From contig NZ_NPEG01000002.1 in the NCBI RefSeq assembly GCF_002812045.1, positions 124,001 through 188,000 on the forward strand: a stretch of DNA of 64,000 nt, written 5' to 3'. The notes beneath the pieces are model-generated. The model was not told where the DNA came from. It ran no database searches and worked only from the letters and a program-made list of their open reading frames with translations. Source of the stretch: Leptospira haakeii (GTDB lineage Bacteria; Spirochaetota; Leptospiria; Leptospirales; Leptospiraceae). The position numbers and the translations under genes were made by a program. Positions 11,590 to 21,830 of the stretch are shown here, piece by piece; position 1 is the stretch's first letter; every line of letters begins with the position of its first letter.

Positions 11590-12672
11590 TTAGTTTCCCC
11601 TTTCTTTAAGAATGGAAAGTATCCTTGATGTTATTGCGCTTACTGGTTCTACGAACTGAACCCCACCCATTTCGATGGCTTGGCGATTCATTCCGAAGAT
11701 CACGGAGCTGTCCTCGTCTTGGGCAACAGTAGAAGCTCCAGTCTCTCTCATTCTGAGAGTCGCTGCCGCTCCATCTTTTCCCATGCCGGTCATAATCACA
11801 CCGACTAAGGCGCTCCCGTATTCCCGGATTGCGCTGTCGAATAAAACTTCGACTGAGGGCCTGTGTCCATTTACCAACGCTTCCCTACCTAAGGCAATCC
11901 ATTTACGTCCTGCCTTAGATTCGATCTTCAAATGTGCATCACCCGGCGCCACGTAACCTGTTCCGGGACGAATTTCTTCTCCGTCCTCGGCTTCCTTTAC
12001 TGTGATTTTAGAGTGATCATTCAAACGAGAAGCAAAAGCTTTCGTAAAACCCACAGGCATATGTTGTACGACGAAAATTGGTAGATGAAAATTCTCCGGA
12101 AAATCAGAAAAAACAGTCTGTAATGCCTTCGGACCGCCGGTCGATGTCCCGATACAAACCGCTTCTACGGTTTTCTTTTCATCTTTGAAAATTTTACTTT
12201 TGACCGTTTCTACGATTTTTTTTGGGTCAAGGCCCGCATGACTTGGTCGTAAACTTTCGAAATAAGCTAGTATTCTATTTTTGAGAACTGTTCCGATTTC
12301 TTCCGGATTAAATTGATTACTGGAAGAGGGTTTCGGAACGAAATCTATGGCTCCGTATTCTAATGCTTTGAAAGTTGCATCCGCTCCGTGTTGTGTCAAA
12401 ACGGAAAGCATCATTACCGGAATACCCAATTTTCGTTTCTGCAGTTCTTGGAGTGCGGAAAGCCCATCCATCACAGGCATTTCCACATCTAAAATTACAA
12501 TATCAGGTCGCAGTTTTGTCGCGAGTTCAATACAATCCACTCCGGTTTTGCCGGTGGCTATAACTTGGATCCGACTTTCTTTTTTGATCTGGTCCGAAAT
12601 AATATTTCGCACCAAGAGAGAGTCGTCTATGATCACGACCCTAATTGACCCGTCCGCAGGTGTTCCTACCAC
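11590..12672 (-). CDS. cheB: Chemotaxis protein-glutamate methylesterase CheB
   Basis: CheB demethylates chemoreceptors for adaptation. The 360-residue protein has an N-terminal receiver ([20 protein letters not shown], acceptor Asp in [13 protein letters not shown]). The C-terminal esterase has the catalytic triad regions [11 protein letters not shown] (Ser), [17 protein letters not shown] (His) and [10 protein letters not shown] (Asp). No cheR is in the window. It begins 16 nt after cheA. Confidence 0.96.
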   Translation of the reverse strand: MVGTPADGSIRVVIIDDSLLVRNIISDQIKKESRIQVIATGKTGVDCIELATKLRPDIVILDVEMPVMDGLSALQELQKRKLGIPVMMLSVLTQHGADATFKALEYGAIDFVPKPSSSNQFNPEEIGTVLKNRILAYFESLRPSHAGLDPKKIVETVKSKIFKDEKKTVEAVCIGTSTGGPKALQTVFSDFPENFHLPIFVVQHMPVGFTKAFASRLNDHSKITVKEAEDGEEIRPGTGYVAPGDAHLKIESKAGRKWIALGREALVNGHRPSVEVLFDSAIREYGSALVGVIMTGMGKDGAAATLRMRETGASTVAQDEDSSVIFGMNRQAIEMGGVQFVEPVSAITSRILSILKERGN

Positions 12673-12688
12673 GACAAAATCCTAGTGT

Positions 12689-15600
12689 TTAAAATTTCGG
12701 AAGCAAATCCATGAGTTCGTCAAAGTCCGGAAGGAATAAAAGTACTCCTAACAGGTTGTTTCCCTCATGATTAAATTCAGTGAGCATACTTAAGAACTTA
12801 GTTCTTTCCGGTTTAACAACATCCAAAACTTCTAGGAAGGTTCCTTCCACAAGTTCCGGAACATCCGGCATCACACCCACTTTAGCCTTATTGGAAATAG
12901 AGTTCAAAACGGAGGCGCAAACTATGTTTGCAATCTCAGACAGAACACTTCTAGTATCGTCATCTAAAGCATCTCCGCTCGGATTGGAGTCCAAAAGTTC
13001 TCTGGCAAGATTTTTAGCATTTTCCCTGGAGAACATCATCAGCATGTTTCCGTTCAGATCTCCAGTCATTCTGACCTTCATTCCGTAGAATTTATCGTCA
13101 GAGAAACGGATCTCGGAAGCCAAACCTTCTTTATCATTCATGATAATTTCAGGAATAAATAGATCCACGTTTCTATTCAGGATCTGAGAAAGTACCATAC
13201 CGGCATTCATCATACCAGTATTAACTACAGATTCGATTTTTTTGATCTGTTCTTTACTCAGGTTTCCGGTAAATTCCTTAGAGTGAGCAACAGACATCAT
13301 TCTCTGTTTTTTCTGCTCTAAGAAACCTTCTATAATATGATCTGCCCTTTTTCTTTCTTCGTCAGAAACTGGAGAATCAGAGATCAATTCATTGATATGA
13401 GATCTGTAAGCTTCTTCCATTCCTTCTTTTTTAGCAGCAGGTCTTTCCAAAACTGCAGTATTGGAAGAAAGTTCAGAAGGAGTTTCGGTAGAAGTGATTA
13501 ATTTCTCCTCGGAAGGACGGATCTCCATAGTGGTCTTGATCGGAGTGGACGAAACTTCTCTTTCGAGTTCTTCTTTCGCTACGATTACCTTTTTGGACTC
13601 TTCCGATTTTTTACGTTCGCTCTTCTTGCGACGTTCTCTTTCACGAGTAGTGATCTCATGTAATTTATGATTATAAACGTTAGTAGGGTTAGAAGTTTTT
13701 TGGATATACTTCTCTTCTTCCGTTTCGATAGTCCGGATCGTGCTGATACGTTTCATCGTTTCCAGATGGTAGTTTACATATCTCGCATTCTCTTCCAACT
13801 CTGCAGCGAATTCCACAAGTCCCGGAATATCTAGAACCATAATGATGGTTCCGTCTCCCATGATGGAAGCTCCGGTAAGTCCCTTGATATTTTTGAAGTT
13901 TTTCTCCAAGGACTTAATGACTGTCTCGTGTTTTCCGACAAGTTCATCCACCATGAAGCCTAACTTGCGTCCCTTGTATTGAACGATAACGACCGGGAAT
14001 TCTTCTCTGTCCGTTTTGTCCTGAAGTCCCAAGATACGATTCAATCTGTAGATAGGAAGAACCTCTCCTCTCAAATTGATGATCTCGTTTCCTTCCAGAG
14101 TAGTGATCTGCTCGTTGTTTACCTTGATTGTCTCGTTCACTTCCGAAAGAGGGAAAGCATAAACTTCTTCTTCCATTACGATCAGGATAGAAGGAATGAT
14201 CGCAAGTGCCTGAGGGAAGGATAGAACAAAGGAAGTTCCGGATCCTTTCTGAGATTGGATCAGAATTTTGCCCTTGAATTCTTGGATAAGGCTATTCACC
14301 ACATTCATTCCAACACCGCGACCGGAAATATCGGTGATCCTATCTGCAGTGGAGAAACCTGGGGCAAAAATGAACTGATAGATGTCGCTTTCTTCTAAAG
14401 CAACTGCGTCGGTTTCGGAAACGAGTCCCTTCTCAATTGCTTTTTTGCGGATTTTGTCCAGATCCAATCCGCGACCATCGTCACGGATCTCTACCATAAT
14501 ATTGCTACCGCCTTGGTAAGCGTTCAACTCAACGATCCCGGTTTCAGGTTTACCTAATCTTTTTCTTTCTTCAGGAGACTCAATACCATGATCCACAGAG
14601 TTTCGGATCAAATGGAGAAGAGGTTCCCCCAATGCATCGATAACTTTTTTGTCCAGCTCAGTAGACTCCCCGTTTAAGACAAGGTCCACTGTTTTGCCGG
14701 TTTCTAAAGAAAGGTCTCTGACCAAACGAGAGAAACGACGGAAGACTGTAGAAATCGGGACCATCCGAATATTCATAATACCGGATTGGAGTTCTTTTGA
14801 GATACGATTGATTAGATCGATACGACCTTTTAGTTCGTTGAATAACTGATCGTCTCCAAATGTACGGAGAAGATCATCATAAATTTTTTGGAAGCCAGAG
14901 TTAGTGATTACAAGCTCACCCACATTATTCATTAGCTGGTCCAATTTGTCGGAAGATACTTTAATACTTTTTAAAGTAACTTTAGCTTCAGTGCTTCTCT
15001 CTTCCTCATCCAGTTGGTAGGAAGAAGAAACTCCGGTTTCAGAATAACCGCTGAGTTTATATTCCTGGATCATCAGGTTTTCTACCATATCCACGTTTGC
15101 GGCTTTGGTAAGTTCTTCTTGGGATTCAGAACTTACAATCAGGATAGAAAGATACGGAGCCTCTGTACCATTTTCCAATTCTTCCGCACTTGGTTTAGTA
15201 CGGAATACTTGGCCTAAATTTTTCAGGTTTTGAACAATAAGAGTATAACGTAATCCTTTCATCGGGGAATCTTTTTTGAGTCCCACTTTTAAGAGCCAAG
15301 GTTTTCCGGAACCGTTTCGGATAATTTCTTCTATTTCTTTTTGATCGTCTGCATCTAGATCAATTCCGTTGCCGGTAATTTCTTCTTGTTTAGCAGCTGG
15401 AGCAGTAGATTGAGAAACGGATCTTGCAGGAGCGCTCGGAGCAGAGGCAACATCCGGATTTTTTTCATATGCCTCTAGTCTTTGGATCATATCCGTATAA
15501 GGGGTATCCACTTTTTTACCGGAAGCAACATTCACGATCACGTTCTTGATCAGATCAAAACATTGGAAAAGTAAATTTACTAAGGATAGATTAACTGCAA

Positions 15601-15841
15601 GTTTTCCATCTCGAATACTCTGGAGAAGATTCTCCATTTTGTGAGCAAGATCCGAAAGATTATATAATCCAACGAAAGCAGCGGAACTTTTTAAAGAGTG
15701 AGCTGCGCGGAATATATCATTGATTGTCTGAGGATCAGATTGGTCCTTTTCCAGTTTTAGAAGGTTCGCATTTAGTTCCTCTATCTGGTCTTCGGATTCT
15801 TCCAAAAAGAGTTCCGTGTATTCGCCAAGTACTCCTGCCAT
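12689..15841 (-). CDS. cheA: Chemotaxis histidine kinase CheA with C-terminal CheC-like domain
   Basis: The 1050-residue protein begins with an HPt domain (phospho-His 48 in FRAAHSLKSSAAF) and a P2-like region to about 265. P3 dimerisation spans about 285-360. The ATPase spans about 395-545 (N box HLIRNSVDHGIE, DDGRGLD, GRGVGMNVV), and a CheW-like P5 about 545-690. After a charged linker (about 690-850) there is an extra domain (about 860-1050) that matches CheC/FliY phosphatases. Its second signature is intact, Ser965-x3-Glu969-x2-Asn972-x22-Pro995. In the first signature the Asn (874) is present but the Glu position is Ser. So kinase and probable CheY-P phosphatase are in one chain. It directly abuts cheW (TAAATG). 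Confidence 0.95.
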   Translation of the reverse strand: MAGVLGEYTELFLEESEDQIEELNANLLKLEKDQSDPQTINDIFRAAHSLKSSAAFVGLYNLSDLAHKMENLLQSIRDGKLAVNLSLVNLLFQCFDLIKNVIVNVASGKKVDTPYTDMIQRLEAYEKNPDVASAPSAPARSVSQSTAPAAKQEEITGNGIDLDADDQKEIEEIIRNGSGKPWLLKVGLKKDSPMKGLRYTLIVQNLKNLGQVFRTKPSAEELENGTEAPYLSILIVSSESQEELTKAANVDMVENLMIQEYKLSGYSETGVSSSYQLDEEERSTEAKVTLKSIKVSSDKLDQLMNNVGELVITNSGFQKIYDDLLRTFGDDQLFNELKGRIDLINRISKELQSGIMNIRMVPISTVFRRFSRLVRDLSLETGKTVDLVLNGESTELDKKVIDALGEPLLHLIRNSVDHGIESPEERKRLGKPETGIVELNAYQGGSNIMVEIRDDGRGLDLDKIRKKAIEKGLVSETDAVALEESDIYQFIFAPGFSTADRITDISGRGVGMNVVNSLIQEFKGKILIQSQKGSGTSFVLSFPQALAIIPSILIVMEEEVYAFPLSEVNETIKVNNEQITTLEGNEIINLRGEVLPIYRLNRILGLQDKTDREEFPVVIVQYKGRKLGFMVDELVGKHETVIKSLEKNFKNIKGLTGASIMGDGTIIMVLDIPGLVEFAAELEENARYVNYHLETMKRISTIRTIETEEEKYIQKTSNPTNVYNHKLHEITTRERERRKKSERKKSEESKKVIVAKEELEREVSSTPIKTTMEIRPSEEKLITSTETPSELSSNTAVLERPAAKKEGMEEAYRSHINELISDSPVSDEERKRADHIIEGFLEQKKQRMMSVAHSKEFTGNLSKEQIKKIESVVNTGMMNAGMVLSQILNRNVDLFIPEIIMNDKEGLASEIRFSDDKFYGMKVRMTGDLNGNMLMMFSRENAKNLARELLDSNPSGDALDDDTRSVLSEIANIVCASVLNSISNKAKVGVMPDVPELVEGTFLEVLDVVKPERTKFLSMLTEFNHEGNNLLGVLLFLPDFDELMDLLPKF

Positions 15842-16336
15842 TTACGCCTCCTCCCCTGCATAATCCATTACCTTGGAGAGATTCAAGTTTAGGATCAGAG
15901 ATTCTTCGAACTGGCTAACTGATTCTATAAGTTCACTATAATTTACACTCAGGTCTTCGTCCGCTTGGCTAACCTTGTCTTTACGGATCTTAACTACTTG
16001 TTTCACTGAGTCTACAAGGAGCCCTGCCCTTTTTTCTCCAGTAACAACTACAATGATCCGAGTGGAAGGAAGAATATCACAAAAACCTAATCCAAAAAGT
16101 TCCTTGAGATCCATGATAGGAATGATCTCACCTCTTAAGTTGATCACTCCTAATATAAAACCTTCTACATTAGGAATTCTTGTAATAGGCACCGGTTTTA
16201 ATATCTCGTGGATATAAAGTATATCGATCCCGAAAATTTCCTTATCCACTTCGAATGTGAGAAATTCCTGAATGGTATCCAGTTCTTTTTCTTCTTGGTT
16301 TTGTTCCGTGTGGTTGTTTTTATCTATGGTTTTCAC
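15842..16336 (-). CDS. cheW: Chemotaxis coupling protein CheW
   Basis: CheW links receptors to CheA. The 164-residue protein has the CheW core: LTFEVDKEIFGIDILYIHEI, NVEGFILGVINLRGEIIPIM and GLLVDSVKQVVKI. The start is a GTG with GGAG about 6 nt upstream. It heads the cheW-cheA-cheB-cheY cluster and its stop codon touches the cheA start. Confidence 0.95.
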   Translation of the reverse strand: MKTIDKNNHTEQNQEEKELDTIQEFLTFEVDKEIFGIDILYIHEILKPVPITRIPNVEGFILGVINLRGEIIPIMDLKELFGLGFCDILPSTRIIVVVTGEKRAGLLVDSVKQVVKIRKDKVSQADEDLSVNYSELIESVSQFEESLILNLNLSKVMDYAGEEA

Positions 16337-16441
16337 CGGTTCTCCGCCACTTACTCTTTCAGAACGGAAACTTTGGGCACAAGTTTCCGGCTTAGTACAT
16401 TGTCGACACGGAGCCCCCTGAAAAAGAAACTCCCTATCAAA

Positions 16442-17029
16442 TTATCCGACTGATTTTTCTCCCATTTTCCCGGGAAAGCAATGGTTTTTTTTCTCTGTAA
16501 TCACTATACCTGCTTTCAGATCGTGGGGTTCCGCGGAAAAATCGCAAGGGTATAGGTCCTCAAAAGAAAGGCCAATCATTTTTTCCGAAAGGATATCCTT
16601 TAGAGAACGATCGTAGAAACCCTTCCCCCTTCCGAGCCTTGCCCCCTCCCCGCGCCCACCCAGGGCAGCCCCTATGATCCAATCTGCATTTTCCGGTTTT
16701 AATAAACCTTCTCCCATTGGTTCTAAAATACCAAATGCACCTGAGGAGAATCCGGAACCTAATTTAAATTCAAGTCCTGAATTTGTTACTTTTGGAAAAA
16801 ATATGTCCAAACCTAAACTTCCTAACTGTAAAGAAGGGCTTAACGGTAAAAAAGGAGAAATTTCAAAATCATCAGCAACATAAGAAATGATTTTTAATTG
16901 GGTAGAAGAGGAGCTATGTCTCAGAAATTCCAGAAGATTGGAGCGGATACTTTCTTCTTTTTCTTTCCTGGAAGGAATTTCCAAGAGAAGGGATTTAATT
17001 TTTTTTCTGGCTTCCGATTTAGAAACCAA
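16442..17029 (-). CDS. 5-formyltetrahydrofolate cyclo-ligase
   Basis: This enzyme makes 5,10-methenyl-THF from 5-formyl-THF with ATP. The 195-residue protein has an N-terminal KSEARKKIKSLLLEI, the substrate region LGSLGLDIFFPKV, and the highly conserved ATP/Mg element GARLGRGKGFYDRSL. It starts right after zapA. In proteobacteria zapA and this gene flank 6S RNA; here only one base separates them, so no 6S RNA fits between. Confidence 0.93.
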   Translation of the reverse strand: MVSKSEARKKIKSLLLEIPSRKEKEESIRSNLLEFLRHSSSSTQLKIISYVADDFEISPFLPLSPSLQLGSLGLDIFFPKVTNSGLEFKLGSGFSSGAFGILEPMGEGLLKPENADWIIGAALGGRGEGARLGRGKGFYDRSLKDILSEKMIGLSFEDLYPCDFSAEPHDLKAGIVITEKKNHCFPGKMGEKSVG

Positions 17030-17030
17030 A

Positions 17031-17330
17031 TCAAAGATCTCCTATCAAACCTTCTTCCAAAAGAGTGATCAATTTTTTAGTCTTTTCTTCAGCTTCGGGA
17101 GAAGAAGGTCCTGTATCGCCTGTTTGGTTTTTGGATTGTTCTAATTCGTCTGCGAAGTTTAAAGCAGCAAGCACCGCAAGTTTCAATTTAGGCGCATTAG
17201 GCATTCCCAATTGCAACTCACGGACTTTTCGGTCCACCAATTCGGCGAGCCTGTGGATATACTCCGGATCAGTATCGCCTACTATGGTATAGTCGTCGCC
17301 CAGTATTCGAGCTTTGACTCTTTCACTCAT
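17031..17330 (-). CDS. zapA: Cell division protein ZapA
   Basis: ZapA cross-links FtsZ filaments at midcell. The 99-residue protein shows the ZapA core VKARILGDDYTIVGDTDPEY followed by IHRLAELVDRKVRELQ, then the helix LKLAVLAALNFADELEQSK. The C-terminal tail is short and charged. It lies 5 nt after the coiled-coil gene upstream and 1 nt before the cyclo-ligase gene. Confidence 0.92.
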   Translation of the reverse strand: MSERVKARILGDDYTIVGDTDPEYIHRLAELVDRKVRELQLGMPNAPKLKLAVLAALNFADELEQSKNQTGDTGPSSPEAEEKTKKLITLLEEGLIGDL

Positions 17331-17335
17331 AAAAA

Positions 17336-18013
<678 letters not shown>

Positions 18014-18171
18014 AGTGCGAACCTCATTCCCCTTTATCGGAGTGGTTTATTTTATAAAATTACACTTAGAGCGAAATTCCGCCTAAATATTTTCGACCTG
18101 CCGCATTGGCAAAATCCATCCCATTTTTCATCTTTCTCAAAAAGAGAAAAACCTTTTTTTCTAAAAACAAA

Positions 18172-18196
18172 GAAAGCCCGTAGAATTACGGGCTTT
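18172..18196 (-). terminator. Terminator after the infC-rpmI-rplT operon
   Basis: The 10-bp stem AAAGCCCGTA / TACGGGCTTT (18173-18182 with 18187-18196) has a 4-nt loop. On the minus strand it is followed by TTTGTTTTT. It lies about 50 nt past the rplT stop. The plus strand also has a short T run after it, so it could work in both directions. Confidence 0.8.
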
Positions 18197-18244
18197 TTAC
18201 AAGAGGAAAGGTCCGTAACCGAACCCTCCTAAGGGCGAAAAATC

Positions 18245-18598
18245 TTACGCCGCTACCTTGATTTTTTCAACTAGAGCGTTGAAAGTTTCTTTGTCGCTGA
18301 ATGCAAGTTCTGCCAGGGCCTTTCTATCCAAAGAAATATTGGCTTTTTTTAGACCATGGATGAACTGAGAATAAGAAAGTCCAGCTTCACGAGCTGCAGC
18401 ATTGATACGGATAATCCAAAGTTTGCGGAAATCACGTTTTTTTGCTCTTCTGTCTCTGTACGCCCACTGACCAGCTTTCATTACTGCCGATTTCGCAGTT
18501 CTGTAAAGTTTGGATCTCGCTCCTCTAAAACCTTTTGCGGTTTTTAGGATTTTTTTACGACGATTCTTGTGTATGGTTCCGTTTGTTGCGCGTGGCAT
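18245..18598 (-). CDS. rplT: 50S ribosomal protein L20
   Basis: The 117-residue protein begins [20 protein letters not shown] and has the L20 core [20 protein letters not shown] followed by [18 protein letters not shown]20 binds 23S rRNA early in assembly and in many bacteria represses its own operon. It overlaps the end of rpmI by one base (TAATG junction), so the two are translationally coupled. Confidence 0.97.
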   Translation of the reverse strand: MPRATNGTIHKNRRKKILKTAKGFRGARSKLYRTAKSAVMKAGQWAYRDRRAKKRDFRKLWIIRINAAAREAGLSYSQFIHGLKKANISLDRKALAELAFSDKETFNALVEKIKVAA

Positions 18599-18801
18599 TA
18601 TCGAACTCCGTAAGGCATGAGTCTAACGATTGCTTTCCAATCCGCATCCACTACCAAAGTCATTCCTCTAAGACGGCGACGTCTTTTAGGCCCTTTTTTG
18701 GTAAGAATGTGACGGGTGTTCATACTCTTCCGTTTTATTTTATTATTTTTGGAAAACTTGAACCGTTTAGCTGCGGCTCTATTTGTTTTAAGCTTAGGCA
18801 T
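18598..18801 (-). CDS. rpmI: 50S ribosomal protein L35
   Basis: The 67-residue basic protein starts [20 protein letters not shown], typical of L35, with [16 protein letters not shown] in the middle. It lies between infC and rplT in the universal infC-rpmI-rplT order, 33 nt after infC. Confidence 0.96.
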   Translation of the reverse strand: MPKLKTNRAAAKRFKFSKNNKIKRKSMNTRHILTKKGPKRRRRLRGMTLVVDADWKAIVRLMPYGVR

Positions 18802-18834
18802 TTCCCCTACCTCGATAATTCCTGAATATTTACT

Positions 18835-19383
18835 CTATTGCTTTGCAGCAAGAGGTGTGATAACTACAACGATTTGGCGGCCGTCTAACACTGGTTCTCT
18901 TTCCGGAGTACCGACCGATTTTAAATCTTCTACCATTCGATTGACTACATTCATCCCGAGCTCGGAGTGCATCATTTCACGACCGCGAAAGCGAAGGCTG
19001 ACTTTAACTTTGTCACCTTTTTGAAGAAACTCCACTGCGTGGCGTTTTTTAATATCGTAATCATGTTGCTCGATCCTTGGACGGATCTTCACTTCTTTCA
19101 CGTTGATTACGTGTTGTTTCTTCTTAGCTTCTTTACTCTTTTTAAGTAGTTCGAACTTATATTTACCGTAATCGATGATCTTGCAGACATGAATCTCTTG
19201 GTCACCAGATACTTCTACCAGGTCCAAGTTTTCTTCTTTAGCGCGCCGTAAAGCCTCGTCAAAAGAAACGATCATTACACCGTCATCCGACACCAATCTT
19301 ACCTGGGACACCCCTGTAATTTTCTCATTAATTCTATGAGTAAATAGCTTATCGGTGGGTTTCGGTTGAGGCCTCTTCTGCAT
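18835..19383 (-). CDS. infC: Translation initiation factor IF-3
   Basis: IF-3 checks initiator tRNA and keeps subunits apart. The 182-residue protein has the N-terminal domain [19 protein letters not shown] with [20 protein letters not shown]. The C-terminal domain contains [20 protein letters not shown] and [17 protein letters not shown]. The start is an ordinary ATG with GGAG 5 nt upstream rather than the rare AUU start used by E. coli infC. Confidence 0.96.
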   Translation of the reverse strand: MQKRPQPKPTDKLFTHRINEKITGVSQVRLVSDDGVMIVSFDEALRRAKEENLDLVEVSGDQEIHVCKIIDYGKYKFELLKKSKEAKKKQHVINVKEVKIRPRIEQHDYDIKKRHAVEFLQKGDKVKVSLRFRGREMMHSELGMNVVNRMVEDLKSVGTPEREPVLDGRQIVVVITPLAAKQ

Positions 19384-19476
19384 TCAATCTCCGGTTTTTT
19401 CCAATTTTTTGGCTAGTAGGCTAGCTTTCAAGCGATTTTCTCTACGGATAGCCTAGTACATCAAGTAGAATTTAGT

Positions 19477-21432
19477 TCAAAGTCCTTCTGAGACTTCCTT
19501 TTCTAACAAAGAGAGAAACTCGGAATAAGACATAGAAATGGTTTCTTCTGAGCCTCGTTTTCTGACCGCAACTGTGCCTGAATCCTTTTCCTTCTGGCCC
19601 AATACCAGAAGGTAATTGGCCTTTTTCAGAATAGAATCTCGGATCTTGGCGCCTATCTTTTCATTTCTGAAGTCCGCTTCTGCTCGGAAACCGGAATCGA
19701 TGAGATTTTTCAAGATCTCGGATCCGTATTCTTGCACATTTTCAGTTACGGTTAGAACGCGTATCTGGTTCGGGGAGAGCCAAAGCGGGAATTTACCTTC
19801 GAAATGTTCGATTAATATCCCTATAAATCTTTCCAAGGATCCATAAATTGCTCTGTGGACCATAACCGGTCTTTTTTTGGCTCCGTCAGAATCGGTATAA
19901 TCCAATTCGAAACGATCCGGCATGGAGAAGTCAATTTGTACAGTTCCACATTGCCACATTCTTCCGATAGAATCCTTGATATTAAATTCTATCTTTGGCC
20001 CGTAGAATGCACCCTCTCCTTCTTTAATGGAGAATGGAATGTTTCTTTTTTCCAATGCTTGTTGGAGAGCGTTGGTTGCAAATTCCCAGTCTTCATCCTT
20101 ACCTTGGGATTTTTCAGGACGAGTAGCGATATAAGTTTTGAATTCTTGGAATCCAAACTTCTTATACACATTAAAAGTGAAATCAATGATATCCAACACT
20201 TCTGCTTCCAGATATTCCAGAGGTGCATAGATATGCGCATCATCTTGAGTGAATGCTCTTACTCTAAAAAGTCCGTGAAGAACTCCATGCAATTCATGAC
20301 GATGTACACTTCCTAATTCCGCAAATCTAAGAGGAAGTTCTCTGTAAGAATGAAGATGGTGTTTATAGATCAAACTACAACCAGGACAATTCATCGGTTT
20401 GATCGCGAATTCTTCTTCGTCGATATCAACGAAATACATATTCTCGTTGAAGTTATCCCAGTGACCGCTTCTTCTCCATAGTTCGGAAGAAAGTACAGCA
20501 GGAGTTTTGATCTCTTGGTATCCGCGCTTAGCGCATTCTTTACGAATATAATCTGCTAACGCATTCCAAAGAGTAGTTCCTTTCGGATGCCAAAAAGGAA
20601 AACCTGGAGCTTCCGGTTGGAAGGAGAATAGATCCATTTCTTTTCCGATCTTTCTGTGATCCCTCTTCTTAGCTTCTTCCATTTGGAAGGTGTACTCGTC
20701 CAATTCCTTCTTACTAGGAAATGCGATCCCGTAAATTCGGGTGAGCATACGATTGTTTTTGTCTGCCTTCCAGTAAGCTCCGGAAAGTGCAGTCAACTTG
20801 AATGCTTTCAAAAATCCGGAGCGTGGAATATGAGGTCCTCTACAAAGGTCGAACCACTCTCCCATTCCGTAGATAGAAACTTTGTCGTCCGGAATTTGGC
20901 CAACGATCTCTACCTTATAATTCTCTCCCATTTTTTCAAAAACGGAAATCGCTTCTTTTTTGTCCCAGACCTTGCGGAAAACTTCGTGGTCGCTATCTAC
21001 GATTTTTTTCATCTCCGCTTCGATCTTTGGGAAATCCTCAGGAGTGATCACGGTTTCCGTGAAATCGATATCGTAATAGAAGAACCCAGGTCCATTTTCG
21101 ATCACAGGACCAACGGTTAATTTTGCATCTTTGTATAAATTCTGGACCGCCATTCCGAGCAAGTGAGCCGCGGAATGTTGGAAGGTTTCCCAACCTTCTT
21201 TGTCCTGGAAGGTCAAAACTTCTAGCTTAGGTGTTGTATTAGGGGTGGTTGTGGAATCAATGGTCCGGCTCAAATCCAAAACGGTTGTGCCGTCCAAACG
21301 GACTGCTAACGCCTTGTTCTTTAAGAACGGAAGTTGGGATTCTATAAAATCCTTATATGAGGAACCGGAGGATACTTCTTTAGAACTTCCATCCGGTAAG
21401 ATAAATTTGACTGACTGATTTTGAACTGCCAC
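19477..21432 (-). CDS. thrS: Threonine-tRNA ligase
   Basis: ThrRS charges tRNA-Thr and edits mis-charged Ser-tRNA. The protein has an N-terminal TGS domain ([13 protein letters not shown]), an editing domain ([18 protein letters not shown] and the second zinc/His site) and class II motifs: [20 protein letters not shown] and [13 protein letters not shown]. The C-terminus is an anticodon-binding domain. I chose the GTG at 21432 because AGGGG lies 5 nt upstream; the ATG at 21450 has GGA directly against it, with no usable spacing. The frame stays open to 21606, but that extension is in dispersed repeat DNA and is not ThrRS-like. Confidence 0.95.
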   Translation of the reverse strand: MAVQNQSVKFILPDGSSKEVSSGSSYKDFIESQLPFLKNKALAVRLDGTTVLDLSRTIDSTTTPNTTPKLEVLTFQDKEGWETFQHSAAHLLGMAVQNLYKDAKLTVGPVIENGPGFFYYDIDFTETVITPEDFPKIEAEMKKIVDSDHEVFRKVWDKKEAISVFEKMGENYKVEIVGQIPDDKVSIYGMGEWFDLCRGPHIPRSGFLKAFKLTALSGAYWKADKNNRMLTRIYGIAFPSKKELDEYTFQMEEAKKRDHRKIGKEMDLFSFQPEAPGFPFWHPKGTTLWNALADYIRKECAKRGYQEIKTPAVLSSELWRRSGHWDNFNENMYFVDIDEEEFAIKPMNCPGCSLIYKHHLHSYRELPLRFAELGSVHRHELHGVLHGLFRVRAFTQDDAHIYAPLEYLEAEVLDIIDFTFNVYKKFGFQEFKTYIATRPEKSQGKDEDWEFATNALQQALEKRNIPFSIKEGEGAFYGPKIEFNIKDSIGRMWQCGTVQIDFSMPDRFELDYTDSDGAKKRPVMVHRAIYGSLERFIGILIEHFEGKFPLWLSPNQIRVLTVTENVQEYGSEILKNLIDSGFRAEADFRNEKIGAKIRDSILKKANYLLVLGQKEKDSGTVAVRKRGSEETISMSYSEFLSLLEKEVSEGL

Positions 21433-21508
21433 AGCTACCCCTGCTTCCATTCCGTCGATACGCGGTTTTTTTCGCAAGCAAAGCCGTGAAGAAGTAAAAA
21501 GGATTCGT

Positions 21509-21594
21509 GTGTTTTCCGCCTCAGTGGTCTTCGTGCCTTTGTGTGAACCAAAAAAATGGGATATTTCGCACAGAGACACGGAGCACACAAAGAT
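21509..21594. repeat. Dispersed intergenic repeat in the thrS leader
   Basis: The motif at 21567-21592 reads CGCACAGAGACACGGAGCAC followed by ACAAAG. Its reverse complement recurs at 39444-39469 with only two mismatches over 26 bases. The neighbouring segment 21509-21546 (CTCAGTGGTCTTCGTGCCTT) is of the same style. Related fragments lie at 39065-39085 and 39485-39515. Confidence 0.6.
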
Positions 21595-21623
21595 TGAAGC
21601 AAGCAAATTTCAGATTAGCAGTT

Positions 21624-21776
21624 CCACGTGATTCCCTGCGGCAGGGATGAGTAGATCTTTAGTCCGGGCGAAGCCCGGATGAGCGCGAATGCGCGAAATC
21701 GGAGCAGCGCGACCCGAGCGATAGCGAGCGGTGCCGCCCGAATTTTCCTGCTTCCAACTTGTTGGAGTTCCTACAA
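21624..21776. repeat. GC-rich palindromic (REP-like) block between thrS and carA
   Basis: This stretch has several small hairpins in a row: TCCCTGC-G-GCAGGGA (21633-21647), TCCGGGC-GAA-GCCCGGA (21663-21679) and GCGC-GAAT-GCGC (21683-21694). Then come direct GAGCG repeats and a half-copy of the TGTAGGAACTCCTACA palindrome (21762-21775). It is visibly more GC-rich than its surroundings and I see no open gene in it. It lies between divergent thrS and carA, so their promoters must be in or beside it. Confidence 0.55.
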
Positions 21777-21830
21777 AATTCTTGAGTGATTCCACTTGAC
21801 CCTTGCCTTCGGTGCGAAAGCCTGTCCTTA

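Noticed and set aside
17029..17031. 6S RNA between zapA and the formyl-THF cyclo-ligase gene
   Set aside because: The genes are 1 nt apart here, so there is no room for the RNA that sits between them in proteobacteria.
21433..21606. N-terminal extension of ThrRS
   Set aside because: The extra ~58 codons lie in dispersed repeat DNA and do not resemble the TGS domain start; a GTG with a good ribosome-binding site is at 21432.
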